DNA from: JAGXRK01 sp963804005
GTDB lineage: Bacteria > Bacteroidota > Ignavibacteria > Ignavibacteriales > Ignavibacteriaceae
Reading direction: 5' to 3'
DNA length: 64,000 nucleotides
Assembly (NCBI GenBank): GCA_963804005.1
Contig: CAWDOP010000008.1
Span: 179,599 to 243,598, forward strand
Shown here: positions 1-8,244 of the stretch, piece after piece
Layout of the letters: every line of letters starts with the position of its first letter
How positions within the stretch are numbered: position 1 is the first letter of the stretch
Program-made: the position numbers and the translations under genes
Notes under the pieces: model-generated
The model's database searches: none
Told to the model about the DNA's origin: nothing
The model's input: the letters and a program-made list of their open reading frames with translations, nothing else

Positions 1-69
1 CACTAACGGCAGTCATATTGTTAAATAAGTTTTAATTAATATATTTAAAAACATCTACGTGAAGGTGTT

Positions 70-2130
70 ATGACAAAATTTGGATTACTTTTTTCAATTT
101 TCGTTTTAGTTTGTCAGTCAGTTTGGTCGCAGACTTCAGGGGATTTCAGAAGCGTCAAATCGGGAAACTGGAATGACTCTGACACGTGGGAAAGATATAA
201 AGGTTCAAAATGGGTTTCATCAGGTTCTATCCCAACCGACGTAAATGCAAATAATATTATAATCCAAAACGGACATACAGTTACAGTCAGTGATAATCGA
301 ACTGCTGACCAAATTACAATAGATGCGGGTGGACAAGCTACGGTTAGCCCAGGCATTACCTGGACTATTGCAGATGGAACCGGAATTGATTTAATAATTA
401 GTGGAGCCCTCATTAATTCCGGAGTGATTGTTTATGAATCTAACAATACTAATGCGTACGTTGTAAACGGGGCTACTTACATACATTCTTACAATGGAGG
501 GACAATCCCAACAGTTACGTGGGAGGCAAATTCAACTTGTTTGATTACAGGTATAACTTCTACACTTCCTACCGGAATGAATCAAACATTTGGACATTTA
601 ACGTGGGACTGTCCAGAGCAAACAACTTCAGATCCGCTTACCAGTCTTTTTACTGTAAATGGTAATTTTACTATTAACAGCACTGGTGAATCTCAGCTCA
701 AACTTGCAGAAGGGACGACTAACATTGCCAAAAATTATTCCCAAACAGGAGGTTCAATCAGGCTTGCAGGCGGTACTTCAGCATCATTAAATGTTGGTGG
801 AAATTTTTCTCTTAGCGATGGAACTTTTCTTATGTCCGATGGTGCTGCCACAGGAACATTAAATGTTGCAGGTAACTTTTCTCATACTGGCGGAACCATT
901 ACCGAAACATCAACAGGAAATGGATCAATTGTTTTTAATGGCACGAAGAACCAAGACTTTACAGGCGGTGGGACAGTCTCTAATACAATTTATTTTACAA
1001 TTAACAATCCTGCAGGCATAACATTACTATCTTCTGTCACCTTCCCTTCCGCATTAACTATAACGAATGGAAATATTACTACAGGATCAAATGCTTTGAC
1101 ATTAGGTAGTGCTGCATCTTTAATTGGAGAGGCTGCGGGAAAATATATTATTGGGAATGTTGTTAACACGCAAACTTTAGGAACAAACTCTTCAAACTTT
1201 AGCGGTTTGGGTATCTCTCTTGATGCCGGTACAGATGATATTGGTACAGTTACTGTAACAAGAGTATCCGGTTCAAACGGAGCAGTTACTTTTGACGGTA
1301 AAACCGGTATTAACAGAAACTGGACAATTACTTCCGATAATCCTCCGACTAACGGAAGAATTCTTTCGTTATCCTGGGTTTCAGACGACGATAATAACAA
1401 AGATCTAACATCTGCTCAAATTTGGAAAAGCACTGATGTCGGTTCTTCCTGGTTCAAAGTTGGTTCTCAGCAAGATGCGTCAGGAACAAGAACAGTTAGC
1501 ACAAGTGTTAATTCTTTCTCAATCTTTACTGTCTCCGATGGCGCAAATCCTCTCCCCGTCGAGCTCTCATCATTCTCAGCCTCCGTAATTGGTGCTGCTA
1601 TTAAGCTAAGCTGGAGAACGGAAACGGAAGTTAATAATTATGGGTTTGAGATTCTTAGACAAGGTCACACTTCGACTGCGCTCAGTGTGACAGATTGGGA
1701 GAAGATTGGTTTTGTAGAAGGTTATGGTAATTCTAATTCTCCTAAAGATTATTCTTTTACTGATGCGAGGGTTCTCTCAGGAACTTATTCTTATCGTCTA
1801 AAACAAATTGACATCGACGGACAGTTTGAATATTCGAAAACAATTGAAGTTAATCTTGGTGCTCCTAATAAATATGAGCTTGCTCAGAATTTTCCTAATC
1901 CGTTTAATCCAAACACGTCGATAAAGTTTACTTTGCCGGAAACGGGAACTGTAAAACTAACTGTTTACAATATGCTCGGTCAGGAAATTGCAACTCTTGT
2001 TAACGGAGTTAAAGAAGCAGGCACACATATCATCAACTTTGATGCAGAAGGACTGAACAGCGGAATTTATATGTATCGGATTGAGTCCAATGGATTTAAC
2101 GAAGTAAGGAAGATGACGCTGATTAAGTAA
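70..2130 (+). CDS. Secreted protein with T9SS type A sorting domain
   Basis: A 686-aa exported protein. Residues 1-20 form a signal peptide ending in a VWSQ-type cleavage region. Residues about 100-400 are rich in G, N, S and T with recurring 'GNFS' and 'LNVGG' units, suggesting a beta-helix or adhesin-like stalk. Around residue 497 comes PLPVELSSF followed by a fibronectin-like segment with TEVNNYGFEILRQ, a pattern I associate with Ignavibacteria and Bacteroidota surface proteins. The last 80 residues carry the sorting signature NFPNPFNPNTSIKF, YNMLGQE and a GIYMYR motif, which directs export and anchoring by the type IX secretion system. No T9SS machinery gene lies in the window. The ATG is preceded by a GAAGGTG ribosome-binding site. 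The substrate or ligand cannot be told from sequence. Confidence 0.85.
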   Translation: MTKFGLLFSIFVLVCQSVWSQTSGDFRSVKSGNWNDSDTWERYKGSKWVSSGSIPTDVNANNIIIQNGHTVTVSDNRTADQITIDAGGQATVSPGITWTIADGTGIDLIISGALINSGVIVYESNNTNAYVVNGATYIHSYNGGTIPTVTWEANSTCLITGITSTLPTGMNQTFGHLTWDCPEQTTSDPLTSLFTVNGNFTINSTGESQLKLAEGTTNIAKNYSQTGGSIRLAGGTSASLNVGGNFSLSDGTFLMSDGAATGTLNVAGNFSHTGGTITETSTGNGSIVFNGTKNQDFTGGGTVSNTIYFTINNPAGITLLSSVTFPSALTITNGNITTGSNALTLGSAASLIGEAAGKYIIGNVVNTQTLGTNSSNFSGLGISLDAGTDDIGTVTVTRVSGSNGAVTFDGKTGINRNWTITSDNPPTNGRILSLSWVSDDDNNKDLTSAQIWKSTDVGSSWFKVGSQQDASGTRTVSTSVNSFSIFTVSDGANPLPVELSSFSASVIGAAIKLSWRTETEVNNYGFEILRQGHTSTALSVTDWEKIGFVEGYGNSNSPKDYSFTDARVLSGTYSYRLKQIDIDGQFEYSKTIEVNLGAPNKYELAQNFPNPFNPNTSIKFTLPETGTVKLTVYNMLGQEIATLVNGVKEAGTHIINFDAEGLNSGIYMYRIESNGFNEVRKMTLIK

Positions 2131-2154
2131 GAAACGTCAAATGTGAAACGACAA

Positions 2155-2170
2155 ATCTGCCGAGGCGGAT
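2155..2170. repeat. GC-rich near-palindrome between convergent genes
   Basis: The 16 bases read ATCTGCCGAGGCGGAT, a near-perfect palindrome in otherwise AT-rich sequence, 25 bases past the stop of the T9SS cargo gene. A very similar perfect palindrome lies at 41903-41916. Together they suggest a short dispersed repeat family. It could also act as a bidirectional hairpin between the two convergent genes, but no T-tract follows directly. Confidence 0.45.
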
Positions 2171-2217
2171 TGCGAAAATCATTACTTACGAGACAGCCCA
2201 TTTTTATTTTAAAAATT

Positions 2218-3714
2218 CTATAAATCTTCTATCAATTCGCTGCCCTTAGGTTTAGGCAAATAAAATTTAACAGGTTTAATTTTTCCTTTACTGTCTTTAA
2301 CTGCTTTAATTTTCTTTCTAATTATAACGCTGTGCTCAATAAAAATTCCGTCTTCTATAATAGATCCGAAAATATAGCTTGTTCCTTTGATAAGTACATT
2401 CTTTCCAATTTGCAGAGGATGATCATTACTTCCGGTCATATTAACGCTGGATTCAATTCTTGAATTATCACCGATATTAATATTGCCCTTGATAATATCG
2501 CCCCAAAGGATTTCTACATTATCACCAATCTTAAAAGTCTGCCCAGGAAAAGTAGAAAGGTGAACATTTTCCCAAATCTTGCAGTTCTTTCCGAAAATAA
2601 TTTTCCCATCAACAAAAACATTTTTATGTAATTCAACATTGTAATGCAGGTCAACATCTGCACCTATGAAAACACCTTTACCGATTTTAACATCAAGCGG
2701 GACACCTTTTTTATCCTGTTCCAGGAGTTGTTCAACAACTTTATCGTGAATAAAAAAATCGTCCGGATCGTCAATCTCAATTATATCTTTCAGTTTTTCA
2801 TAAACTTGTACACGAGCAATCGCTTCCATTTCTTTCAGTACGGATTTATTATTGAACCCCATCACGACATAAGGTTCTTCCGGACTAACAGCAGCAACAG
2901 AATAACCGCTTTTATTAAACAGGTCAATCAGCTCGGTTATATAAATTTCATTCTGAACGTTATCGCTGGAAAGCTTGTTAACAAGTTCAATCAGGTTATT
3001 AAACTTAAATGCATACACACCTGAGTTAAACTCATTATTGCGAATTAGTTCATCTTTTGTATAAGAATAATTTCTTCCTTTATATTTTACCACACAAGGC
3101 TCACCATCTGAAAGAGCCATAATGTCTTTGTATTCCATAATCTGAATTACATTGCCTTTATCATTTCCCGAAGTATTTCCCTTAATATCATTTTCCTTAA
3201 CACGAATAATTCTGCCGTAATAATTTTCGTGGGGATTGCCCTCATAAATTCCTGTAAGAACTATCATATCAGAATTTGAATCAATAAAATCCTTGCGGAA
3301 TTTTTTCATTGTTGTGCTGTTCAGAAGTCCCATATCACCTGGAAGAACATACACAATTCCGTCAACGGGATTTTTCTTAAAACTTTTTAGCGCAATCTGT
3401 ACAGCGTGTCCGGTTCCATTTTGAAATTCCTGATAAGCAAAAATATTTTGTTCTTTTTTGCCGATAACTTCCATCACATCAATAGCTTTAATACCAACGA
3501 CAATTACCGTATTAACACCTTTAATACCCTTTTTGCAGGCATTGTAAACACGTTCAACTGTTGGTATGCCCCAGATTTTGTGAAGCATTTTTGATTTTTG
3601 CGATTTTATTCTTTTGCCATGACCTGCGGCAAGAATAATTGCAACTTCATTAGAAGAATTAAATCCGGATGATAATTCTGATAGTTTATTTATAATTCCA
3701 TTATTGGCAGACAT
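2218..3714 (-). CDS. GlmU-like nucleotidyltransferase with left-handed beta-helix
   Basis: A 498-aa cytosolic protein. Residues 25-60 contain AIILAAGHGKRIKS and SKMLHKIWGIP, the nucleotide-binding signature of NDP-sugar pyrophosphorylases of the GlmU type, followed by GTGHAVQIAL and a YVLPGDMG metal-site region. After about residue 340 there are hexapeptide repeats (IGKGVFIG, IGDNSRI, IGKNVLIKG) forming a left-handed beta-helix. The C-terminus ends in a short basic/proline tail, and I do not see the acetyl-CoA site of true GlmU. It may therefore only make a UDP- or dTDP-sugar rather than being the bifunctional enzyme. It stands alone, convergent with the T9SS cargo gene. Family assignment is firm; exact substrate is not. 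Confidence 0.75.
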   Translation of the reverse strand: MSANNGIINKLSELSSGFNSSNEVAIILAAGHGKRIKSQKSKMLHKIWGIPTVERVYNACKKGIKGVNTVIVVGIKAIDVMEVIGKKEQNIFAYQEFQNGTGHAVQIALKSFKKNPVDGIVYVLPGDMGLLNSTTMKKFRKDFIDSNSDMIVLTGIYEGNPHENYYGRIIRVKENDIKGNTSGNDKGNVIQIMEYKDIMALSDGEPCVVKYKGRNYSYTKDELIRNNEFNSGVYAFKFNNLIELVNKLSSDNVQNEIYITELIDLFNKSGYSVAAVSPEEPYVVMGFNNKSVLKEMEAIARVQVYEKLKDIIEIDDPDDFFIHDKVVEQLLEQDKKGVPLDVKIGKGVFIGADVDLHYNVELHKNVFVDGKIIFGKNCKIWENVHLSTFPGQTFKIGDNVEILWGDIIKGNINIGDNSRIESSVNMTGSNDHPLQIGKNVLIKGTSYIFGSIIEDGIFIEHSVIIRKKIKAVKDSKGKIKPVKFYLPKPKGSELIEDL

Positions 3715-3978
3715 TAGTTAAAGCTCCAATTAGTGATATAATCACACATAAAAATTAATGATTGAGTATTCGAACTGCAAAATATAACTTTAATCTGAAT
3801 CTTTTATTACTAAAACAAGAAATAACTTTATCATATTTTTAGTTGCCATAATTTTCTTATTTTTACTACGTTTATTAAATAATTAGAAAATTTACAACCA
3901 CAAGTAACAATAGACCTGAATCCCGATAAATCGGAATGAACTTGAACTTTTTTACAAATCAATGAAAGGAACCTTTTA

Positions 3979-4437
3979 ATGAAAACACGCTGGATTCTTA
4001 TTACTGCATTATTCGTTTTATTATCTGTATCGTCTTATTCTCAAACACGTGGATTTGGTGTAGGAGTAATTGTCGGCGAACCAACCGGACTTACTGCAAA
4101 ATACTGGCTATCGAGTCAGAACGCTCTTGATTTTGGACTCGGTTACTCTTTTGTAAACAGAGGAAGGATGCATTTTCATATGGATTATTTATTCCATCAT
4201 AAAAATATTTTCCGTGCAGAAGAAAATTTCGCATTGTACTATGGACCCGGATTTCGACTAAAAACAATTGAAGGCGATGATGCACGTTTAGGTATCCGGT
4301 TTGGAGTGGGTCTTGTCTGGCTTCCAAGAAGTGCACCTATTGATGTGTTTGTTGAAATTGCTCCCTTACTCGACATAATTCCTGCCACAGAATTTAGTGT
4401 TAATGCGGGATTAGGATTCAGGTTTTTCTTTAATTGA
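3979..4437 (+). CDS. Small outer-membrane beta-barrel-like protein
   Basis: A 152-aa protein with a signal peptide over residues 1-21 (hydrophobic core ending SSYSQ). The mature part alternates hydrophobic and polar residues in short strands (GFGVGVIVGEPTGLTAKYW, ALDFGLGYSF) and ends in FRFFFN, an aromatic terminus typical of outer-membrane barrels. The predicted size suits an eight-strand barrel. The ATG follows a GAAAGGA ribosome-binding site. Its 3' end overlaps by 8 bases the convergent ligase-like gene. Function is unknown; the 264 bases upstream carry no gene and presumably its promoter. Confidence 0.6.
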   Translation: MKTRWILITALFVLLSVSSYSQTRGFGVGVIVGEPTGLTAKYWLSSQNALDFGLGYSFVNRGRMHFHMDYLFHHKNIFRAEENFALYYGPGFRLKTIEGDDARLGIRFGVGLVWLPRSAPIDVFVEIAPLLDIIPATEFSVNAGLGFRFFFN

Positions 4438-5602
4438 TTTGATTTTTATGATGAATTGAAGACGATGTTGTAATTAAAAAAACAAATACTATTGACAGAA
4501 CAGGAGAAAATATAAATCCCGCTGTTAATCCTGATGCAATTAGTAACAAAGTTGCAGCAAAAATACCTGTTGCAACTTTTTTATTTTCTTCAGTAATTTT
4601 TTCCCTTCTAAGATTTTTTAGAGAGATGAAAAGGAAATAAAAAAGTAAAACTATAAAAGCACATAAACCCAGAAAGCCGCTTTCAAAATAAATCTGTAAA
4701 AAATCATTATGCCAGCCTCCTATATCTTTATCAGCAAATTCATCTTTAAAAGGAAATATATGGTTGAATGTTCTTGGTCCGAAACCAAAAAGCGGATGTT
4801 CAAACATTATTTCTTTAGCACCTTTGAATAAAATATCTCTGTCTGAAAGCTGTGTGGGATTTTCCATTCTGCTCTGTAAAGATGCTCTATCATTATTTTC
4901 AAATGATATAAATGATATTATTATTGTCAGAACAACTGTGATTAAAACAATTTTTAATTTAATATGTTTTAAAACGACTGCTGTGAGAAAAACGATTATA
5001 GCGAATGCGATGTTGGCTCTTCCAAGCGATGTAATCATCGCAGCTGACAGAATAGATAGGATTATTCCCCACAAATACTGGTTGTAATTTTTTACTATGT
5101 TTTTTCTATAGAAAAGTGCTAGTCCGAATGCTGCTAATATATAAGATGAAAATGCCGCATAGCCCGAAGAAAAGGATTGTGCTCTTTCATCAATGCTGAG
5201 ATTAAATTTTATAAGTCCTATATATGCATTTACTGCGGCTCCAACTACAAAGAAGAAAACAACATTTGCAAGATCTTTATCATTATAAGTTTTAAGATAA
5301 AAGCTGAGAGCAAAAAAGCTCAGGTAAAAAAGTGCTTCCTTATAAAATGACTCGCTGCTTGATGCGGAATACTCAGAAAAGATAATGGAAAATAACCTGA
5401 TAATTCCAAAAGTAATAATTATATAAGTTAGTGTATCAACAGCTTTTATCTTTTCAGAATTCTTTTCGAACAGCCACATTAAAAAGATTACAGCCGCAAA
5501 AAGCTGCAGAAAGAATAGAGATAGAACATAGCTTAAAGATAATCCGGCAATTACTAGTATTGAAATTTTATTATTGAATTTAGAAGTGATTTGCATAATC
5601 AA
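4430..5602 (-). CDS. O-antigen ligase family membrane protein
   Basis: A 390-aa polytopic membrane protein with about ten hydrophobic helices. A large periplasmic loop near residues 255-310 contains GFGPRTFNHIFP and GGWHNDFLQIYFESGFLG, matching the conserved loop of the Wzy/WaaL O-antigen ligase and polymerase superfamily, in which a histidine and an arginine are functionally important. It probably transfers or polymerises a glycan on a lipid carrier at the outer face of the inner membrane. No sugar gene cluster surrounds it, so the acceptor (lipid A core or another glycan) is unknown. Confidence 0.7.
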   Translation of the reverse strand: MIMQITSKFNNKISILVIAGLSLSYVLSLFFLQLFAAVIFLMWLFEKNSEKIKAVDTLTYIIITFGIIRLFSIIFSEYSASSSESFYKEALFYLSFFALSFYLKTYNDKDLANVVFFFVVGAAVNAYIGLIKFNLSIDERAQSFSSGYAAFSSYILAAFGLALFYRKNIVKNYNQYLWGIILSILSAAMITSLGRANIAFAIIVFLTAVVLKHIKLKIVLITVVLTIIISFISFENNDRASLQSRMENPTQLSDRDILFKGAKEIMFEHPLFGFGPRTFNHIFPFKDEFADKDIGGWHNDFLQIYFESGFLGLCAFIVLLFYFLFISLKNLRREKITEENKKVATGIFAATLLLIASGLTAGFIFSPVLSIVFVFLITTSSSIHHKNQIN

Positions 5603-5693
5603 TTTTTACTGATCCCGAAACTACATTTCATAAAGTTTGATCAAAATTTTCTTAATTCATCTTCTCAAGATATCTAGTTAGCTATCTGGAATT

Positions 5694-6698
5694 TCAAAGA
5701 AACGGATTATCCGGAATGTTCCTTAATCCGCAGCCTCCTGCAATGTTAATTTTATCAAACTCGTGCAAGTCGGTTAAATTAATAATATGAATTTTAGAAT
5801 TTATTTTGAAACCTGAATCAAATATCAAGAAATCACTTGTGATAGCAAAACGATAAAGGGATAATCCACCAAAAGTTTTTAGAATTTCTTCATTTTTTAT
5901 ATCAAAAATATTTAATGATGCTGTTTCCGTTGAATTTTTATTCTCTTCAATAAGAGTTGAATAGATAAACAGTGATTTGCCGGGTATCCATTCAACTTCA
6001 TTTATTTTATGATCCGTTTCTTTTAAAAATATTTTCTTTTTGTTTTTATAATCCCGTACAAAGATCGAATCTGAAACACTAAATATCTTATATCTTCCGT
6101 TATAAGAAGTTGATTTTATTTCCTTTAATTTAAATTTGGGATATCCGCTTATCAAAAGATCAAAGGTTTCTGATTGATCTGTTAATATTTTTCCGAATTG
6201 ATTGTATAACTGCTTATTCTGAATTATGTACGTGTTTATTTTAGGATCGAATGAATTTATGGCAAGATTAAAATTTCCTTCATCGCTCCAAAAAGCATAA
6301 ATCTGAATTGCGTTTCCCAAATCTCTTATTAGAGATATTTCTTTTGTTTCAGCATCAATCCTGTAAAGTTTAGCTTTTTCTACAAAAGGGAAAGAGCCTG
6401 CAAGGCCGAATCTTCTTGCAGTTATAAAGAATGTTGTTTTAAAATCTTCCGAATTAATAAGATCAATTACTTTTTCACTTCTGCTATTCCAGACTCTGGT
6501 TAATTTTTTGCTGCTGAAGTTATACTTGTAAACTCCGGGATTCAATTCTGTATTTCCTACAAAATAAAATGTTTCCGGAGAGGGAAATATATTTTCATTC
6601 TCGGAATTGCCGTTGCCAGGTAAATGATCTTCTGCATTATCGGTACAGTTCAATAAAATAAAGCTGATGAGCAACGTATTTATTATTGTTTTAACCAA
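5694..6698 (-). CDS. Hypothetical lipoprotein
   Basis: A 334-aa protein with a short hydrophobic N-terminus followed by Cys18 (ISFILLNC), read as a lipoprotein signal although asparagine at -1 is not the commonest residue. The rest is soluble, with repeated strands such as YKIFSVSDSIFVRDY and KSLFIYSTLIEE that resemble a beta-propeller (WD40- or TolB-like) fold. I do not recognise a family. It starts 8 bases inside the end of the upstream site-2 protease gene, implying translational coupling. Its role is unknown. Confidence 0.5.
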   Translation of the reverse strand: MVKTIINTLLISFILLNCTDNAEDHLPGNGNSENENIFPSPETFYFVGNTELNPGVYKYNFSSKKLTRVWNSRSEKVIDLINSEDFKTTFFITARRFGLAGSFPFVEKAKLYRIDAETKEISLIRDLGNAIQIYAFWSDEGNFNLAINSFDPKINTYIIQNKQLYNQFGKILTDQSETFDLLISGYPKFKLKEIKSTSYNGRYKIFSVSDSIFVRDYKNKKKIFLKETDHKINEVEWIPGKSLFIYSTLIEENKNSTETASLNIFDIKNEEILKTFGGLSLYRFAITSDFLIFDSGFKINSKIHIINLTDLHEFDKINIAGGCGLRNIPDNPFL

Positions 6699-7350
6699 CC
6701 GACATTCCCGTTAATGAAAGAAGAAAACTAATAATGAAATTTATCATTCCGAAAAAATATTTCCACAGTGGACTGTAAATAAATAAGAACAATATTATTG
6801 TTCCGTAAAAACCTATGCCGAGATATTTTGCGGTGTATTGATTTGGAAATAAATCAAACAAAATGTGTGAACCATCTAACGGCGGAATCGGAAGAAGATT
6901 AAATGCAAAAAGAAAAATATTAAAGAACACACCATACCAGAGCAGGTTGATAACTATTCCCGAGGATGTTAACTGAAAATTATAAAACAAAGACAGCATA
7001 AGAGCAAAAACAATTGCAAGAACAAAGTTTGATAGTGGTCCCGCAAAAGAAACTATTGCATCATCTTTTAAAGGATTTTTAAAATTGTTTCTGTTAACGG
7101 GAACAGGTTTTGCCCAACCAATCAGTAAAAATCCCGAGGCAAATGATGCAAACGGCATTATAACCGAACCGACAATATCCAGATGTTTAATCGGGTTTAG
7201 TGTAAGCCTTCCGGCATTTTTTGCTGTGCTGTCACCCTTTTTATAAGCAGTGAAAGCATGAGCAAGTTCGTGCACTGTCAGCGACAAAAGGAAAATCGGA
7301 ATGAACAATAAAAATGAAATCAGTCTCTCGCTTACCTGAATATTTTCCAA
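6691..7350 (-). CDS. Site-2 protease family (M50) membrane metalloprotease
   Basis: A 219-aa integral membrane protein. HELAHAF near residue 28 is the zinc-binding HExxH motif with its glutamate, and NLLPIPPLDGSHI near residue 152 supplies the third zinc ligand (Asp of the DG motif). Four to six hydrophobic segments fit the compact rhomboid-like core of S2P proteases without a PDZ domain, so this is the small YwhC/SpoIVFB-like subgroup rather than RseP. Such enzymes cut transmembrane segments; the substrate is unknown. It lies 4 bases after the xerD-like gene and is co-transcribed. Confidence 0.8.
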   Translation of the reverse strand: MENIQVSERLISFLLFIPIFLLSLTVHELAHAFTAYKKGDSTAKNAGRLTLNPIKHLDIVGSVIMPFASFASGFLLIGWAKPVPVNRNNFKNPLKDDAIVSFAGPLSNFVLAIVFALMLSLFYNFQLTSSGIVINLLWYGVFFNIFLFAFNLLPIPPLDGSHILFDLFPNQYTAKYLGIGFYGTIILFLFIYSPLWKYFFGMINFIISFLLSLTGMSVG

Positions 7351-7353
7351 ATC

Positions 7354-8244
7354 TTAACCTCGTGGATGAAAATCTCGATGAACCTGTTTAATATAATCTC
7401 TGTCTATATGAGTATAAATCTGTGTTGTTGAAATATCCGAATGTCCAAGCATTTCCTGCACCGCTCTTAAATCTGCGCCACCTTCAATAAGATGTGTAGC
7501 AAAGGAATGCCTAAATGTATGCGGATGAACTTCTTTTTCTATTCCGGCTTGCTTTGAATAAAAATCTATTATTTTCCAAATACCCATTCTTGAAAACTTT
7601 GTGCCTCTTGTATTCAGAAAAACAATATTTTCACTTTTAATTTTATTTTCAAGCAAGGGACGACTTTTTGTAAGATACTTTTTCGTCCATTTTATTGCAC
7701 TGCTTCCTATCGGCACTAATCTTTCTTTTGAACCTTTGCCAATAACTCTTATCACCACATCATTTAGATAAAGATTAGATATCTTAAGATTAATTAACTC
7801 TGATACTCTTAATCCGCATGCATAAAATATTTCTAATATTGCTTTATCTCTCAATCCAAATTTTGTAGTTACATCTGGTGAATCCAGTATTTTTTCAACC
7901 TCATTAATATTAAGCACAACCGGAAGTCTTCTGCTGAGCTTTGGCGGATTAAGTTTCTCAACAGGATTTGTTTTTATGTAAGCATTCTGATGAAGATATG
8001 AAAAAAAGCCTTTTATTGATGAATGATATCTTGCTGCAGAAGTTGATGTTAATCCGGCATCTTTGAGAAGTTTAAAGAATTCAGTAAGAATTTTAGAATC
8101 AACGACGGAAGGATCATCAATTTTTTTTTCTTCGAGAAAAAGGATAAATGATTTTATATCGTTTCTGTAAGAAGTTAGCGTATTTACGGACAGATTTCTT
8201 TCTAGTTTAAGAACGGTAAGATATTCTTTAAGAAAAATTTCCAT
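7354..8244 (-). CDS. xerD: Tyrosine recombinase XerC/XerD type
   Basis: A 296-aa site-specific recombinase. Residues 1-90 form the SAM-like core-binding domain, residues 110-296 the catalytic domain. The catalytic set is visible: Arg146 in ACGLRVSEL, Lys173 in GKGSKERLVPI, His242 and Arg245 in HTFRHSFATH, His268 in LGHSDI and the nucleophile Tyr277 in TQIYTH. Length and motifs match the chromosome dimer resolution enzyme rather than a phage integrase. Its stop codon is 4 bases from the protease gene and its start touches the end of the HD phosphohydrolase gene, so it belongs to one minus-strand operon. It presumably cooperates with FtsK (47334-49797). Confidence 0.88.
   Translation of the reverse strand: MEIFLKEYLTVLKLERNLSVNTLTSYRNDIKSFILFLEEKKIDDPSVVDSKILTEFFKLLKDAGLTSTSAARYHSSIKGFFSYLHQNAYIKTNPVEKLNPPKLSRRLPVVLNINEVEKILDSPDVTTKFGLRDKAILEIFYACGLRVSELINLKISNLYLNDVVIRVIGKGSKERLVPIGSSAIKWTKKYLTKSRPLLENKIKSENIVFLNTRGTKFSRMGIWKIIDFYSKQAGIEKEVHPHTFRHSFATHLIEGGADLRAVQEMLGHSDISTTQIYTHIDRDYIKQVHRDFHPRG

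Noticed and set aside
2644..3024. 126-aa plus-strand ORF inside the GlmU-like gene
   Set aside because: It is antisense to a clear coding gene and has no motif, signal or ribosome-binding site; typical AT-rich shadow.
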